This document shows positions 1-7,111 of a DNA stretch of 12,262 bases, one piece after another. Under the pieces are notes generated by a model. The model made no database searches. It saw only the letters and a list, made by a program, of their open reading frames with translations, and had not been told where the DNA came from. Made by a program: the position numbers and the translations under genes. Each line of letters begins with the position of its first letter. The first letter of the stretch is position 1. The stretch is from Bermanella sp034111105 (lineage in GTDB: Bacteria; Pseudomonadota; Gammaproteobacteria; Pseudomonadales; Oceanobacteraceae): assembly GCA_034111105.1 (NCBI GenBank), contig JAWUXY010000107.1:1-12262 (forward strand). The letters run 5' to 3'.

Positions 1-518
1 AGTTTAAACCTGATGCACTTGGCGAGTTTGGATTGGATTTTATGTTGCATGAGGACTCTTTTGATCAGCAGTTTTATTGGTTTCATCAGCAATTATCATT
101 GGCCAAACAACATCGATTACCGCTGGTTATTCATTGCCGTAAAGCCCACGATAAAATAGCCAGCGAGGTAAGAAAATCAGGCTTTAATCATGGGGGGTTC
201 ATCCACGGGTTTTCGGGTAGTTTGCAGCAAGCAAAGCGCTACATTGACTTGGGGTTTGTTGTGGGGTTAGGTGGCGCCTTAACTTATGATCGCGCTCGCG
301 CTATGCATAAAATGGTGGCCGCGTTACCTGATGATGGCTACACCCTGGAAACGGATAGTCCAGACATGTCTCCATCCTTTGCTAAAGGGCAAATTAATAC
401 GCCTTTAAATGTCCCTCCAATCGCTGAACATATAGCCCGTTTGAGAGACCAGACCGTTGCGAATGTGGTCAAAAATAGTACTCGTAATGTGTATCGAGTA
501 TTAAATTCAAGTCTCTAA
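1..518 (+). CDS. yjjV: TatD-family metal-dependent hydrolase (YjjV-type), 5' truncated by window edge
   Basis: This is the C-terminal two thirds of a TatD-family metallohydrolase, cytoplasmic DNases/phosphodiesterases with a TIM-barrel fold. The frame is open from base 3, upstream of the first ATG at 33, and reads ALGEFGLDF, the family's conserved GE-GLD block with its metal-binding Glu. The gene therefore starts outside the window, and the N-terminal HxH metal motif is not visible. Further conserved blocks follow: VIHCRKAHDK (metal His), a GGFIHGFSGSLQQA block (metal His), VGLGGALTY and LETDSPDM with the metal Asp. The HGFSGSLQQA and ETDSPDM-then-NxP pattern is closer to E. coli YjjV than to TatD or YcfH as I recall them. 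The end of the protein (NVVKNSTRNVYRVL) is intact, so there is no sign of decay. No clear factor-independent terminator follows. The family is secure; the YjjV subgroup is likely. Confidence 0.9.
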   Translation, partial: FKPDALGEFGLDFMLHEDSFDQQFYWFHQQLSLAKQHRLPLVIHCRKAHDKIASEVRKSGFNHGGFIHGFSGSLQQAKRYIDLGFVVGLGGALTYDRARAMHKMVAALPDDGYTLETDSPDMSPSFAKGQINTPLNVPPIAEHIARLRDQTVANVVKNSTRNVYRVLNSSL

Positions 519-668
519 AGAGGCCGTTTTTATCCGCTTTTAATATCCCATTTCGGTGTTTTTATGGCGTTATTTAGTCTAGAAATAGCCATGAATGCGA
601 TAAATTTTTCCTTTGCTATTATTTAATTACTGTCGTGTGATTAAGCTTTTTATACCATGAGTATGCAT

Positions 669-680
669 CCATCATGATGG
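669..680. repeat. Perfect 12-bp palindrome CCATCATGATGG
   Basis: The sequence equals its own reverse complement over all 12 bases. It lies 213 bp upstream of the DUF1329 start and could be a regulator site. Its half-sites CCATCA/TGATGG also occur as the outer arms of the dyad in front of the LysR gene (5611-5641), which may be chance. Confidence 0.4.
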
Positions 681-731
681 TCGTTTACTTATAGGTTATA
701 CCGAGGTAGTGAGCGATTGCTTACATTACTG

Positions 732-743
732 GTACCATGGTAC
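732..743. repeat. Perfect 12-bp palindrome GTACCATGGTAC
   Basis: This is a self-complementary 12-mer in the gap before the DUF1329 gene. Its centre is 36 bp from that of the palindrome at 768-779 and 63 bp from that at 669-680. It is a possible operator; no binding protein can be named. Confidence 0.4.
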
Positions 744-767
744 ATCAATCGAGAGATGGCTTTCTGC

Positions 768-779
768 TACATATATGTA
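768..779. repeat. Perfect 12-bp palindrome TACATATATGTA
   Basis: This is a self-complementary, AT-rich 12-mer about 113 bp upstream of the DUF1329 start codon. It shares the TAC...GTA outer pattern with the palindrome at 732-743. It is a possible operator. Confidence 0.4.
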
Positions 780-892
780 CTATAAATCTAATCCTTATGT
801 ATTATTTATGATAAAATGCGCCACCGAAAAAAGCAGAAAACGCCTAATGCAGCCGCTTGGCCGGATCGGCATAAATATAAAAAGGAGCGATC

Positions 893-2245
893 GTGAACCG
901 CACTATTAGCTTATCCATAATACTACTGAGTGTTTTAACCGCCTCGTCGGTTTGGGCAAAAGTTACGCCACAGCAAGCTGCTCGATTAGGGGTTGACCTG
1001 ACACCAATGGGGGCTGAAAAAGCCGGTAACTCATCTGGTACTATTCCCGCTTGGAAAGGCGGTATTACACAGCCTATTGCTGGTTATGAGAAGGGTCGTT
1101 TTCACCCTGATCCTTATGCGTCAGACCGTGTACAGCACGTCATTACGGCAAAAAACTGGCAGAAATATGAAAGTCAGCTGACTCAAGGCCAAATAGAGTT
1201 ACTAAAACGCCACCCTGAATACAGCATTAACGTATACCCAAGTCACAGAAGCGCGGCATATCCGCAATTCGTGTACGACGCCGTTAAGAAAAATGCGGTG
1301 ACGGCAGAGCTACAGCCATACGGTACCGGTGTAACCGATACGATTATGGCAAGCCCATTCCCTATTCCCGCCAGCGGTGCTGAAGTATTATGGAACCACA
1401 CTCTGCGTTATCGCGGTTTAGGTTGGCAGTATACGTCATCTACATTGAACACTACTGAATCTGGCGATCAAGGTATTACAACTCGTGAATATGAGTATTA
1501 CTTTGCCTATTCAGAACCCGGTATTACCTTACCTGAAATCGATAACAAAATTTTCTACTTAAAACGCAAAACATTAGCGCCAGCAAAAATGTCAGGCCAA
1601 ATGACATTAGTGCATGAGACCCTTGATCAGGTCCGCTCTCCACGTAAATCTTGGATCTATATGCCGGGCCAACGTCGCGTTCGTCGTACGCCTGATTTAT
1701 CGTATGACACGGCAGATATTGACAGTAATGGTATCCGTACCATTGACCAAGTTGATATGTTTAATGGCGCGCCAAACTTATACGATTGGACATTAAAAGG
1801 GAAACAAGAAAAATACATTCCATACAATGCGTATAAGTTACACGGCGGTCACTTACGTATTTCGGATATTGCGAAAAAAGACTTCATTAACCCAAGTTTA
1901 GTTCGTTATGAGCCGCACCGTGTTTGGATGGTTGAAGCAACTTTACGTACAGGTATGAACCATATTTATACTAAACGTCGTTATTACTTTGACGAAGATA
2001 CATGGCAAATTGTGTTGGCTGAAGAATACAATGAAGACGGTAAGTTAGTGCAAGTAACAGAAGCGCACACCATTAATTATTATAATGTGCCGATGATCTA
2101 CTCAACTCTAGAAGTGACTTACGACCTCGAAGATGGCCGTTATTTTGCTGAAGGCCTTGATAACGAGCGTTCACCAATTAATATGGATGTTGATTTTGGT
2201 CGTCGTGACTTTAGTTCTTCTGCATTACGCCGAGAAGCTCGCTGA
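893..2245 (+). CDS. Secreted DUF1329-family protein
   Basis: A 450-residue exported protein of the DUF1329 family (PF07044, which I recall as having a LolA/LolB-like outer-membrane-associated fold). Residues 1-22 form a typical signal peptide ending SVWA, predicted cut before K23. The mature N-terminus carries the family signature: AARLGVDLTPMGAEKAGN, then GTIPAWKGG. The C-terminal half has aromatic beta-rich blocks (SWIYMPGQRRVRRTPDLSYD, RYEPHRVWMVEATLR, KRRYYFDEDTWQIVLAEEY) typical of the family. The start is GTG at 893, chosen because AAAGGAG (881-887) sits 5 nt upstream and no ATG lies nearby. The gene stands alone: DUF1329 genes are often beside a DUF1302 outer-membrane protein gene, and none is visible here. 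A terminator follows 27 bp after the stop. The exact function is unknown; the family is linked by context in other bacteria to envelope transport of hydrophobic compounds (recalled, not shown here). Confidence 0.9.
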   Translation: MNRTISLSIILLSVLTASSVWAKVTPQQAARLGVDLTPMGAEKAGNSSGTIPAWKGGITQPIAGYEKGRFHPDPYASDRVQHVITAKNWQKYESQLTQGQIELLKRHPEYSINVYPSHRSAAYPQFVYDAVKKNAVTAELQPYGTGVTDTIMASPFPIPASGAEVLWNHTLRYRGLGWQYTSSTLNTTESGDQGITTREYEYYFAYSEPGITLPEIDNKIFYLKRKTLAPAKMSGQMTLVHETLDQVRSPRKSWIYMPGQRRVRRTPDLSYDTADIDSNGIRTIDQVDMFNGAPNLYDWTLKGKQEKYIPYNAYKLHGGHLRISDIAKKDFINPSLVRYEPHRVWMVEATLRTGMNHIYTKRRYYFDEDTWQIVLAEEYNEDGKLVQVTEAHTINYYNVPMIYSTLEVTYDLEDGRYFAEGLDNERSPINMDVDFGRRDFSSSALRREAR

Positions 2246-2272
2246 TATAGCCGCTTGCGTTTGAGCATAATC

Positions 2273-2302
2273 AAAACCCTAGGCAGTCCCTAGGGTTTTT
2301 TT
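2273..2302 (+). terminator. Rho-independent terminator of the DUF1329 gene
   Basis: An 11-bp stem (arm AAAACCCTAGG pairing with CCTAGGGTTTT), a 5-nt loop CAGTC, and a run of seven T that overlaps the descending arm (2296-2302). It lies 27 bp after the stop at 2245 and separates the gene from the next transcription unit. Confidence 0.9.
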
Positions 2303-2336
2303 ATGTTATAAAGGTTTGAAAGAATTAGGTGTATTT

Positions 2337-3434
2337 ATGTGGTTCATGTTTAAAAAAACCATTGTCTCTTCATTATGTTTGTTGTGTTTTGCCGTCGCAA
2401 CCAACGCGCACTCGAATGGCAGTGTACTGCCAGAAAATTTTGCGGCGTTACCTGACGATGTGCAGGCTTTATTACTGGAATATGCGTTTTTTAATAATCA
2501 GGTAAACGAGCACTGGGGTGATCAAGCTAGCTTCTCATCGCAAAAAGCCTATGTGAAATATTTAGACGATTACTTGAGTCGAGCCACTGTTGATTTTGAT
2601 CGTGGTATTTTGACGGTTGAAACCCTTGCCACCAGTGAGCCTAAAAAGCAGCTTAAAAATGCCATTGTTACTACGTTGCTCACGCCGGATGATCCTGGTG
2701 AAGTGGATTTGTTTTCAGCCAGAAAAATAGCGGCTAACGGTAAACCTTTTTTGTTAGGGCAAGTACTTGATCAAGATGGGCAAAATATTGCCTTTGAATG
2801 GCGCGCGCAAAAGTTTGCTCAAATCCTGATTGATAATAGCTTACAAGTGACACAAACAGACCGCGGTGTTCGATATGCTGTGAATATTGAAATGGTGAGC
2901 AACCATACCCAGGTGGCGGCTAATAATGTGCGGGGTTGGGTGACGCAAGCCAGTAATCGATTTAACTTACCTGAGTCTTTAATACTGGCAATTATTGAAA
3001 CCGAAAGTGGTTTTAACCCATTTGCGGTGAGTTATGCCAATGCCTATGGTTTAATGCAAATTATCCCTTCGACAGCCGGTGCTGACGTATTTCAAAAGGT
3101 TTTAAAGAAGTCAGGTCAGCCGAGCCGAGACTATTTGTTCAATGCGCAAAACAATATAATAGTCGGCAGTGCTTACTTAACTATTTTACGTGATAACTAT
3201 TTATCAAAAATTGAAAATCCCACCAGCCAGTTGTATTGCATTATTAGCGCCTATAACAGTGGTGCTGGCAATGTATTTAAAACGTTTCATCGTAGCCGTA
3301 AGCAGGCAATTGCGCGCATTAATAGTTTAAGTGTTGATGAAGTACTATGGCGATTACGCAATCATCAACCTAGCAAAGAGGCCAGACGCTATGTTGAGAA
3401 AGTATTGGCCTATCAGAAAAAATATTACCAATGA
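2337..3434 (+). CDS. MltC-like lytic murein transglycosylase
   Basis: A periplasmic peptidoglycan-cleaving enzyme of 365 residues, close to MltC length. The N-terminal part matches the MltC N-terminal domain (DUF3393-like: FDRGILTVET, LKNAIVTTLLTPDDPGEVDLFS, GKPFLLGQVLDQDGQ). From about residue 200 it is an SLT domain with LILAIIETESGFNPFAVSYANAYGLMQ, where Glu223 of TES is the expected catalytic acid. AYNSGAGNV and a conserved SKEARRYVEKV end follow. I chose ATG 2337 because AGGTG at 2327-2331 is 5 nt upstream; an upstream in-frame TTG (2316) has a poor site, and ATG 2346 is also possible. The signal sequence ends near ATNA, and no lipobox is seen (SSLC and CLLC lack a small residue before Cys), although E. 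coli MltC is a lipoprotein. Its last codons overlap the next gene by 4 bp (ATGA), suggesting translational coupling. Confidence 0.9.
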   Translation: MWFMFKKTIVSSLCLLCFAVATNAHSNGSVLPENFAALPDDVQALLLEYAFFNNQVNEHWGDQASFSSQKAYVKYLDDYLSRATVDFDRGILTVETLATSEPKKQLKNAIVTTLLTPDDPGEVDLFSARKIAANGKPFLLGQVLDQDGQNIAFEWRAQKFAQILIDNSLQVTQTDRGVRYAVNIEMVSNHTQVAANNVRGWVTQASNRFNLPESLILAIIETESGFNPFAVSYANAYGLMQIIPSTAGADVFQKVLKKSGQPSRDYLFNAQNNIIVGSAYLTILRDNYLSKIENPTSQLYCIISAYNSGAGNVFKTFHRSRKQAIARINSLSVDEVLWRLRNHQPSKEARRYVEKVLAYQKKYYQ

Positions 3435-4072
3435 CAGATATCGAATTATTACGCCAACAAGTTAAAACATTATTTAACAGCGATCTTATTACCGAGAATA
3501 TTCCGGATGTAGATTTGCAGTTGTTGTTATTACAACCGCCAAAAGAAGAGAATTTTAGCCCTGCGCAAATTGAAGCAATTTGGAGCAACATGCCTTATTG
3601 GGCGTTTGTTTGGTCCAGCGGTCGAGCATTGGCTAATTACGTATTAATGAACCCTCATTTAGTGAAAGACAAAGTAGTGGCGGACTTTGGCGCTGGTAGC
3701 GGTATTGTTGGCCTTGCGGCATTAAAAGCAGGTGCCAAGCAGGCCTGGGTTGTGGATATCGATCAAGCCGCATTATTAGCCTGTCATGAGAATGCTAAGA
3801 TTAATAACTTGGATGTTAAAACAGCGTGTTCATTAGAAGAAATAGATACTATTGATTTAATTTTAGTGGGTGATGTTTTATATGACCCTAGAAATCATGG
3901 TTTAGCTAAGATCTTGTTTACCCAAGATAAATCCGTAATCTGGGCTGAAAGCCAAGCGCAAACTAAATTGAGCCAGTATGGCCCTGTGGCGAGCTTATCG
4001 AGCGAAACCATACCGAATATTGGTGGGTTTGATGAGCATAAACACATTCACATCTACCACCATGGGTTATAA
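3431..4072 (+). CDS. Class I SAM-dependent methyltransferase, COG3897/ETF-beta-lysine-methyltransferase-like
   Basis: A 213-residue cytosolic methyltransferase with a Rossmann fold. Before motif I it has the segment PYWAFVWSSGRALANYV (55-71), characteristic of the ETFB lysine methyltransferase / COG3897 group. Motif I is VADFGAGSG (83-91). The acidic residues that bind the ribose of SAM are in VVDID (D109/D111). A post-II motif NAKINN follows, and motif IV is LVGDVLYDP (145-153). The likely substrate is a protein lysine, perhaps the electron-transfer flavoprotein beta subunit, by analogy only; PrmA-type activity on ribosomal protein L11 is less likely because the PrmA N-terminal domain is absent. 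The start ATG overlaps the stop of the transglycosylase gene (ATGA), and no separate promoter is seen, so the two are co-expressed. No functional link to cell-wall turnover is evident. Confidence 0.83.
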   Translation: MTDIELLRQQVKTLFNSDLITENIPDVDLQLLLLQPPKEENFSPAQIEAIWSNMPYWAFVWSSGRALANYVLMNPHLVKDKVVADFGAGSGIVGLAALKAGAKQAWVVDIDQAALLACHENAKINNLDVKTACSLEEIDTIDLILVGDVLYDPRNHGLAKILFTQDKSVIWAESQAQTKLSQYGPVASLSSETIPNIGGFDEHKHIHIYHHGL

Positions 4073-4145
4073 GCAGATGAATATTTGTGCCATTGACCGT
4101 TAAAACCTGTCTATACTTTATGTACTTAGAAAGGGGTTATGGGTT

Positions 4146-4601
4146 ATGCACTATAAAACCGTAAAAGATGTGGTTGATCACAGTCGTCAGCTTCATCAGC
4201 AAATAAGCAATCTTTATCAAGAGATGGGTCAAGACCAAACTCAAGAACGGGTAAAGATGTTATTGGTTTATCTACAGCGACATGAAGAGCATTTAGAAAA
4301 AAGCTTAAACCAATTTGAACACGATAAGTCACAAAAAGTGTTAGATAATTGGTTTCAATATGCGCCAGATCAAAATATTTCAGAGCTATTGGATAACATC
4401 GAAATCAATAACCATATGACCACAGACGAAGTGGTCGAAATGGCTTTAAAGTTGGATGATTATTTTATTGAGCTTTATGAAGGCATGGTTGAAAACGCGA
4501 CCTCATCAGCGGTTAAATCGGTATTTGAAAACCTGCTAGACATGGAGAAGCAAGAGAAAATTCGTACAGCGAGAACCGCTTTAGCCATCAATGATATATA
4601 A
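4146..4601 (+). CDS. Small all-helical protein, divergent ferritin-like candidate
   Basis: A 151-residue soluble protein without signal peptide or membrane segment. It reads as four long amphipathic helices (about 8-26, 31-60, 94-118 and 119-145) rich in Glu, Gln and Lys, which resembles a ferritin/rubrerythrin-like bundle. Possible metal-ligand remnants are E26, HEEH at 46-49, E112 and E134. The expected ExxH of the last helix reads E134-K-Q-E137, so His is replaced by Glu, and the helix-2 motif is HxxH instead of ExxH. A canonical diiron site is therefore not complete. The start is ATG 4146 with AAGGGG (4131-4136) 9 nt before it; an earlier ATG at 4139 is out of frame. The gene stands 73 bp after the methyltransferase and ends directly in a terminator. 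I do not recognise a named family with certainty. Stress or metal handling would be a guess. Confidence 0.75.
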   Translation: MHYKTVKDVVDHSRQLHQQISNLYQEMGQDQTQERVKMLLVYLQRHEEHLEKSLNQFEHDKSQKVLDNWFQYAPDQNISELLDNIEINNHMTTDEVVEMALKLDDYFIELYEGMVENATSSAVKSVFENLLDMEKQEKIRTARTALAINDI

Positions 4602-4626
4602 AAAAAGCCGCTATGCGGCTTTTTTT
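4601..4626. terminator. Bidirectional rho-independent terminator between convergent genes
   Basis: A symmetrical hairpin: A6 then GCCGC, loop TAT, GCGGC then T6. It has a GC-rich 5-bp core extended by six A-T pairs, giving U-tracts on both strands. It begins at the last base of the + gene stop codon and overlaps the LysR stop codon on the - strand (4625-4627), so it serves both convergent genes. Confidence 0.9.
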
Positions 4627-5605
4627 ATATTGAGTGGTTGTCCATGTATTTTTTAATACTCAGCAGCTGCTCAGCATTGCTGCAATTTTCACATTCATTC
4701 ATCAGTAACTCCAACTCTTTAGAGGCTTGAATGAAGAAGTCGATAAAGCTGCGCACTTTTTTAGGTTGATGTTTACCACTAGGGAAAACCAAAAAAAGAG
4801 GTTCTTGTTCAATCTGCCACTGGGGTAAGATAGGCACTAACTTACCGTCTATTATTTCTTTATACGTCATAAAGGTTGATGAAATTCCAACACCTTGTCC
4901 AGCAAGCATATGCTGTTTGTGTATTTCATGATGGTTCACCACAACCGAACTGTGCTTTTTAACTTCAAGGCGTTCATTGGTTGTGTTGTTAATAAAAACA
5001 CTGCTGTGGCTGTAACCATTACGCGAACCAAATTCTACCCAAGGTATATCATTAAGTTGGTCAGGATGATTGAACGGACCATACTGCTCAATATACGCAG
5101 GGCTTGCACAAATGACAGGGTCAGTGTCATCGATTTTTCGAGCAATCAGACTGGAGTCTTCTTGTTTACCAATGGCAAATCCCACATCAAAACCATCTCT
5201 AATAAGGTGAACATCACCATCATTAAATATTAATTCTATATCTATTAGTGGGTATGCTTTTTTAAAACCAGCCATCCAACGGCCCATTATATCAATGGCA
5301 AAACCAACGGGTGCGGTAATACGAAGATGGCCACTGGCGTCTTTTTGTTTATCAGAGATGCGCTCATGAATATCGACGATCTCTTCAAATAACGGTTTGT
5401 ATTGTTCGTAATATTGTAAACCCACATCAGTGGGGCGAACCTCACGGGTGGTACGTTCTAATAATCTGACACTGAGTTTGTCTTCAAGGTCGGTAATCAT
5501 TCGGCTGACACGAGATTTAGGCATGTTTAGGTTACGCGCTGCGGCGGTAAAGCTACCTTCTTGTACTACCTTAATAAAAACTGACATCTGGTTAAGGTCT
5601 AACAT
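4625..5605 (-). CDS. LysR-family transcriptional regulator
   Basis: A 326-residue LysR-type DNA-binding regulator. The N-terminal winged helix-turn-helix (about residues 5-63) reads FTAAARNLNMPKSRVSRMITDLEDKLSVRLLERTTREVRPTDVG in overlapping conserved blocks, typical of the large DmlR/AaeR-like subgroup. The effector-binding domain (about 90-300) contains SGHLRITAPVGF and FDVGFAIG. The start ATG follows GGAAAG 5 nt upstream. An imperfect dyad with a T-N11-A LysR-type box lies 6-36 bp before the start and suggests autoregulation. The protein extends about 25 residues past the usual C-terminus, including a CENC pair. The gene lies 183 bp downstream of the diheme lipoprotein gene on the same strand, so it could control that locus, but LysR proteins more often face their targets divergently. 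Inducer and targets are unknown. Confidence 0.93.
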   Translation of the reverse strand: MLDLNQMSVFIKVVQEGSFTAAARNLNMPKSRVSRMITDLEDKLSVRLLERTTREVRPTDVGLQYYEQYKPLFEEIVDIHERISDKQKDASGHLRITAPVGFAIDIMGRWMAGFKKAYPLIDIELIFNDGDVHLIRDGFDVGFAIGKQEDSSLIARKIDDTDPVICASPAYIEQYGPFNHPDQLNDIPWVEFGSRNGYSHSSVFINNTTNERLEVKKHSSVVVNHHEIHKQHMLAGQGVGISSTFMTYKEIIDGKLVPILPQWQIEQEPLFLVFPSGKHQPKKVRSFIDFFIQASKELELLMNECENCSNAEQLLSIKKYMDNHSI

Positions 5606-5610
5606 GGCTT

Positions 5611-5641
5611 TCCATCAACTTTAGTTTGACTAAATGATGGA
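5611..5641. promoter_or_regulatory. Dyad with LysR-type T-N11-A box, probable autoregulatory operator
   Basis: The order is TCCATCA, AC, TTTAGT, TTG, ACTAAA, TGATGGA. The two arms are fully complementary except for a 2-nt insertion (AC). The core 5621-5633 fits T-N11-A with internal dyad symmetry. It lies directly upstream of the LysR start codon (5605) and would overlap its leader or promoter. LysR proteins commonly bind such sites in their own control region; binding here is inferred. Confidence 0.5.
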
Positions 5642-5744
5642 TGAAAAAGTGTGAAAAGGCCAGTAATCAGTGCTTACCATCTAAAGTAAGGGGAGGTGAT
5701 AGGTGATTTTAGGTGTGTGCAGTGACGAAGTATTCATATGTGAA

Positions 5745-5783
5745 ATTATAAGCCAGCCTAATGACTGGCTTATAATATTTTTT
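5745..5783. terminator. Hairpin terminator after the diheme lipoprotein gene
   Basis: A perfect 12-bp stem (ATTATAAGCCAG and CTGGCTTATAAT) with an 8-nt loop CCTAATGA, starting 6 bp after the minus-strand stop codon region. For the minus-strand transcript the following tract is only AATTTC, a weak U-run. On the + strand it is followed by six T (5778-5783), so it would stop + strand (antisense) transcription better. It probably ends the diheme gene transcript, at least partly, before the LysR gene. Confidence 0.65.
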
Positions 5784-5788
5784 CTAGA

Positions 5789-7057
5789 TTAGAATGTTAA
5801 ACCACAGTCATCTTTGTCCATGTTATCAATCCATGCTTTAACCAATTTAACCCCTTCTGTGTGGATGGTATCTCGTCCTAACTCTGGCATCATATTGCCG
5901 CCAGTAACATTCATGCGATAAGGCAGAAAAGATTTATCTGAACGCCCAGGAATGACATCTAATGGGTAGCCATCAGCACCCGATGCCACTGCTTTTTTGC
6001 ACACACCAAATGATCTTTTGTCTGGATCAAAGTCACGATTAAATTCTAAGCGTAACCCACTATCACCTGCTGGCCCTGAATAATTAACTTCTTCAAGGGT
6101 TAGGTTAGAGCGGTGACAATGTGCACAATTAATATCTAAATAACTGCGCGCAGCTAGATTTAATTCCTCGGAGTTGAGTGCTTCAATCTCGACGTTATCA
6201 TCCAAATTGGCTGCGGTATCGATTGTGTTTTTATCCGTAGGTGCTCCCGTTAAGATGCCAGCCTCTTCCCACTTAGTTAACTGATTCTTTATTTCACCGC
6301 TGCCGTAATCATAATCCCAATTTAAAAAACGTGCTTTTGGACCAATAGGCTTGAAAATGGAAACACGATCATCATCAGGGCCTTGGCGAATAGGGCTAAT
6401 AGTATGGCAGTTAGTGCATTCATTTTTAGTGGGTACACCATAATTAAACGTTAAGTTCTCCCCTTTATGGGTCGTACTGGCAGCAATGGATGCGCCATAA
6501 CTTAAATACTGTGCGTCGTTTTCACTTGACCAATAATAGGGAACAGCTTCCCAGCCATTGGTGCGGTGAATCAGTAAACGCGTTTCAATAATGTGCTCGG
6601 CACCATCTCGATTAGCTGTGTCTTTTGGAATGTTAAATGTTTTTACTAGTACGCTACCAACAGGAAAGTTCATGACTTCATGGTCGGAGTATGTGGCACT
6701 TGTATTAGGTGGTACAAAGACAAAACGATATTTGCTGGAATAATCAGTAAACAACTGAGTGTTTAGTTTATAAGGCAGGCCTGGAATTTGTGGATTACTG
6801 GTTGGATCACTTGGGTTAAGAAATAAATTATAGTCTGAAAGATTCTGACAATTAGCTTCTAATAATGCATCCCAGTTTACGTCGCTAGAGGCACTGGTAC
6901 ATACCGCTGGGTTTTGTCCGGTTACCGTGACTTCTTGGAATTTAATATCCCACGTATCGCTGTCGTCGCCAGATCCTGAGCCGCAAGCACTTAACAGAGA
7001 ACTTACAACAATAACTGACGACCATGCTATAGGTTTAAGGTGACTCAAAGGTTTCAT
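5789..7057 (-). CDS. Diheme-type lipoprotein, TIGR03806-like (HNE_0200/SO_2930-type)
   Basis: A 422-residue lipoprotein with two c-type haem motifs. The signal peptide ends in lipobox LSAC at C25, followed by GSGSG. Gly at +2 predicts outer-membrane sorting. CTNCH (214-218) and CAHCH (311-315) would attach two haems, and M389/M390 in NMMPELG is a plausible distal Met ligand, as in cytochrome c domains. Four other Cys (53, 70, 353, 418) might form disulfides. Blocks such as LFTDYSSKYRFVFVP, FPVGSVLVKTF and TRLLIH fit the TIGR03806 family, which I recall as usually adjacent to TIGR03805 beta-helix proteins. That partner is indeed the next gene upstream. ATG 7057 has AAGGT 7 nt upstream. The 92-bp gap to the beta-helix gene has no obvious terminator, so an operon is likely. 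Electron transfer or oxidation of an envelope substrate is a reasonable inference; the substrate is unknown. Confidence 0.88.
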   Translation of the reverse strand: MKPLSHLKPIAWSSVIVVSSLLSACGSGSGDDSDTWDIKFQEVTVTGQNPAVCTSASSDVNWDALLEANCQNLSDYNLFLNPSDPTSNPQIPGLPYKLNTQLFTDYSSKYRFVFVPPNTSATYSDHEVMNFPVGSVLVKTFNIPKDTANRDGAEHIIETRLLIHRTNGWEAVPYYWSSENDAQYLSYGASIAASTTHKGENLTFNYGVPTKNECTNCHTISPIRQGPDDDRVSIFKPIGPKARFLNWDYDYGSGEIKNQLTKWEEAGILTGAPTDKNTIDTAANLDDNVEIEALNSEELNLAARSYLDINCAHCHRSNLTLEEVNYSGPAGDSGLRLEFNRDFDPDKRSFGVCKKAVASGADGYPLDVIPGRSDKSFLPYRMNVTGGNMMPELGRDTIHTEGVKLVKAWIDNMDKDDCGLTF

Positions 7058-7111
7058 GGTTACGACCTTTTATCCATTTACAGGTATAAATATTATTTGG
7101 GTGAACAAGTG

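Larger units (their letters stand above)
519..892. other. 374-bp gene-free region with clustered dyads upstream of the DUF1329 gene
   Basis: I see no convincing gene here. The region holds an imperfect hairpin at 561-595 (arms ATGGC..TATTT and AAATA-GCCAT, with a 2-nt bulge) and three perfect 12-bp palindromes at 669-680, 732-743 and 768-779. It is AT-rich and ends in the ribosome binding site of the GTG-started gene at 893. A weak -10-like TATGAT (807-812) lacks a good -35, so no promoter is called. The dyads probably belong to the control region of the DUF1329 gene (inference). Confidence 0.6.

Noticed and set aside
1..518. Truncated TatD gene as a pseudogene
   Set aside because: The frame is open to the window edge with conserved residues upstream of the first ATG, so the truncation is due to the window, not to decay.
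709..909. 66-residue + strand reading frame upstream of the DUF1329 gene
   Set aside because: It overlaps the ribosome binding site and start of the DUF1329 gene, has a GAGG only 2 nt before its GTG, and its product shows no recognisable pattern. It also runs through two of the palindromes.
4093..4117. TTGACC and TATACT before the helical-protein gene as a promoter
   Set aside because: Each hexamer is good, but the spacer is only 13 nt, too short for sigma70. A promoter may exist here but these two elements together do not support it.
4895..5233. 112-residue + strand frame opposite the LysR gene
   Set aside because: It is antisense to a clear LysR coding region and has no family features.
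5694..5707. Tandem AGGTGAT repeat (two copies, with a partial third nearby)
   Set aside because: Two 7-bp copies in a short gap are too few for iterons or a repeat array; chance is likely.
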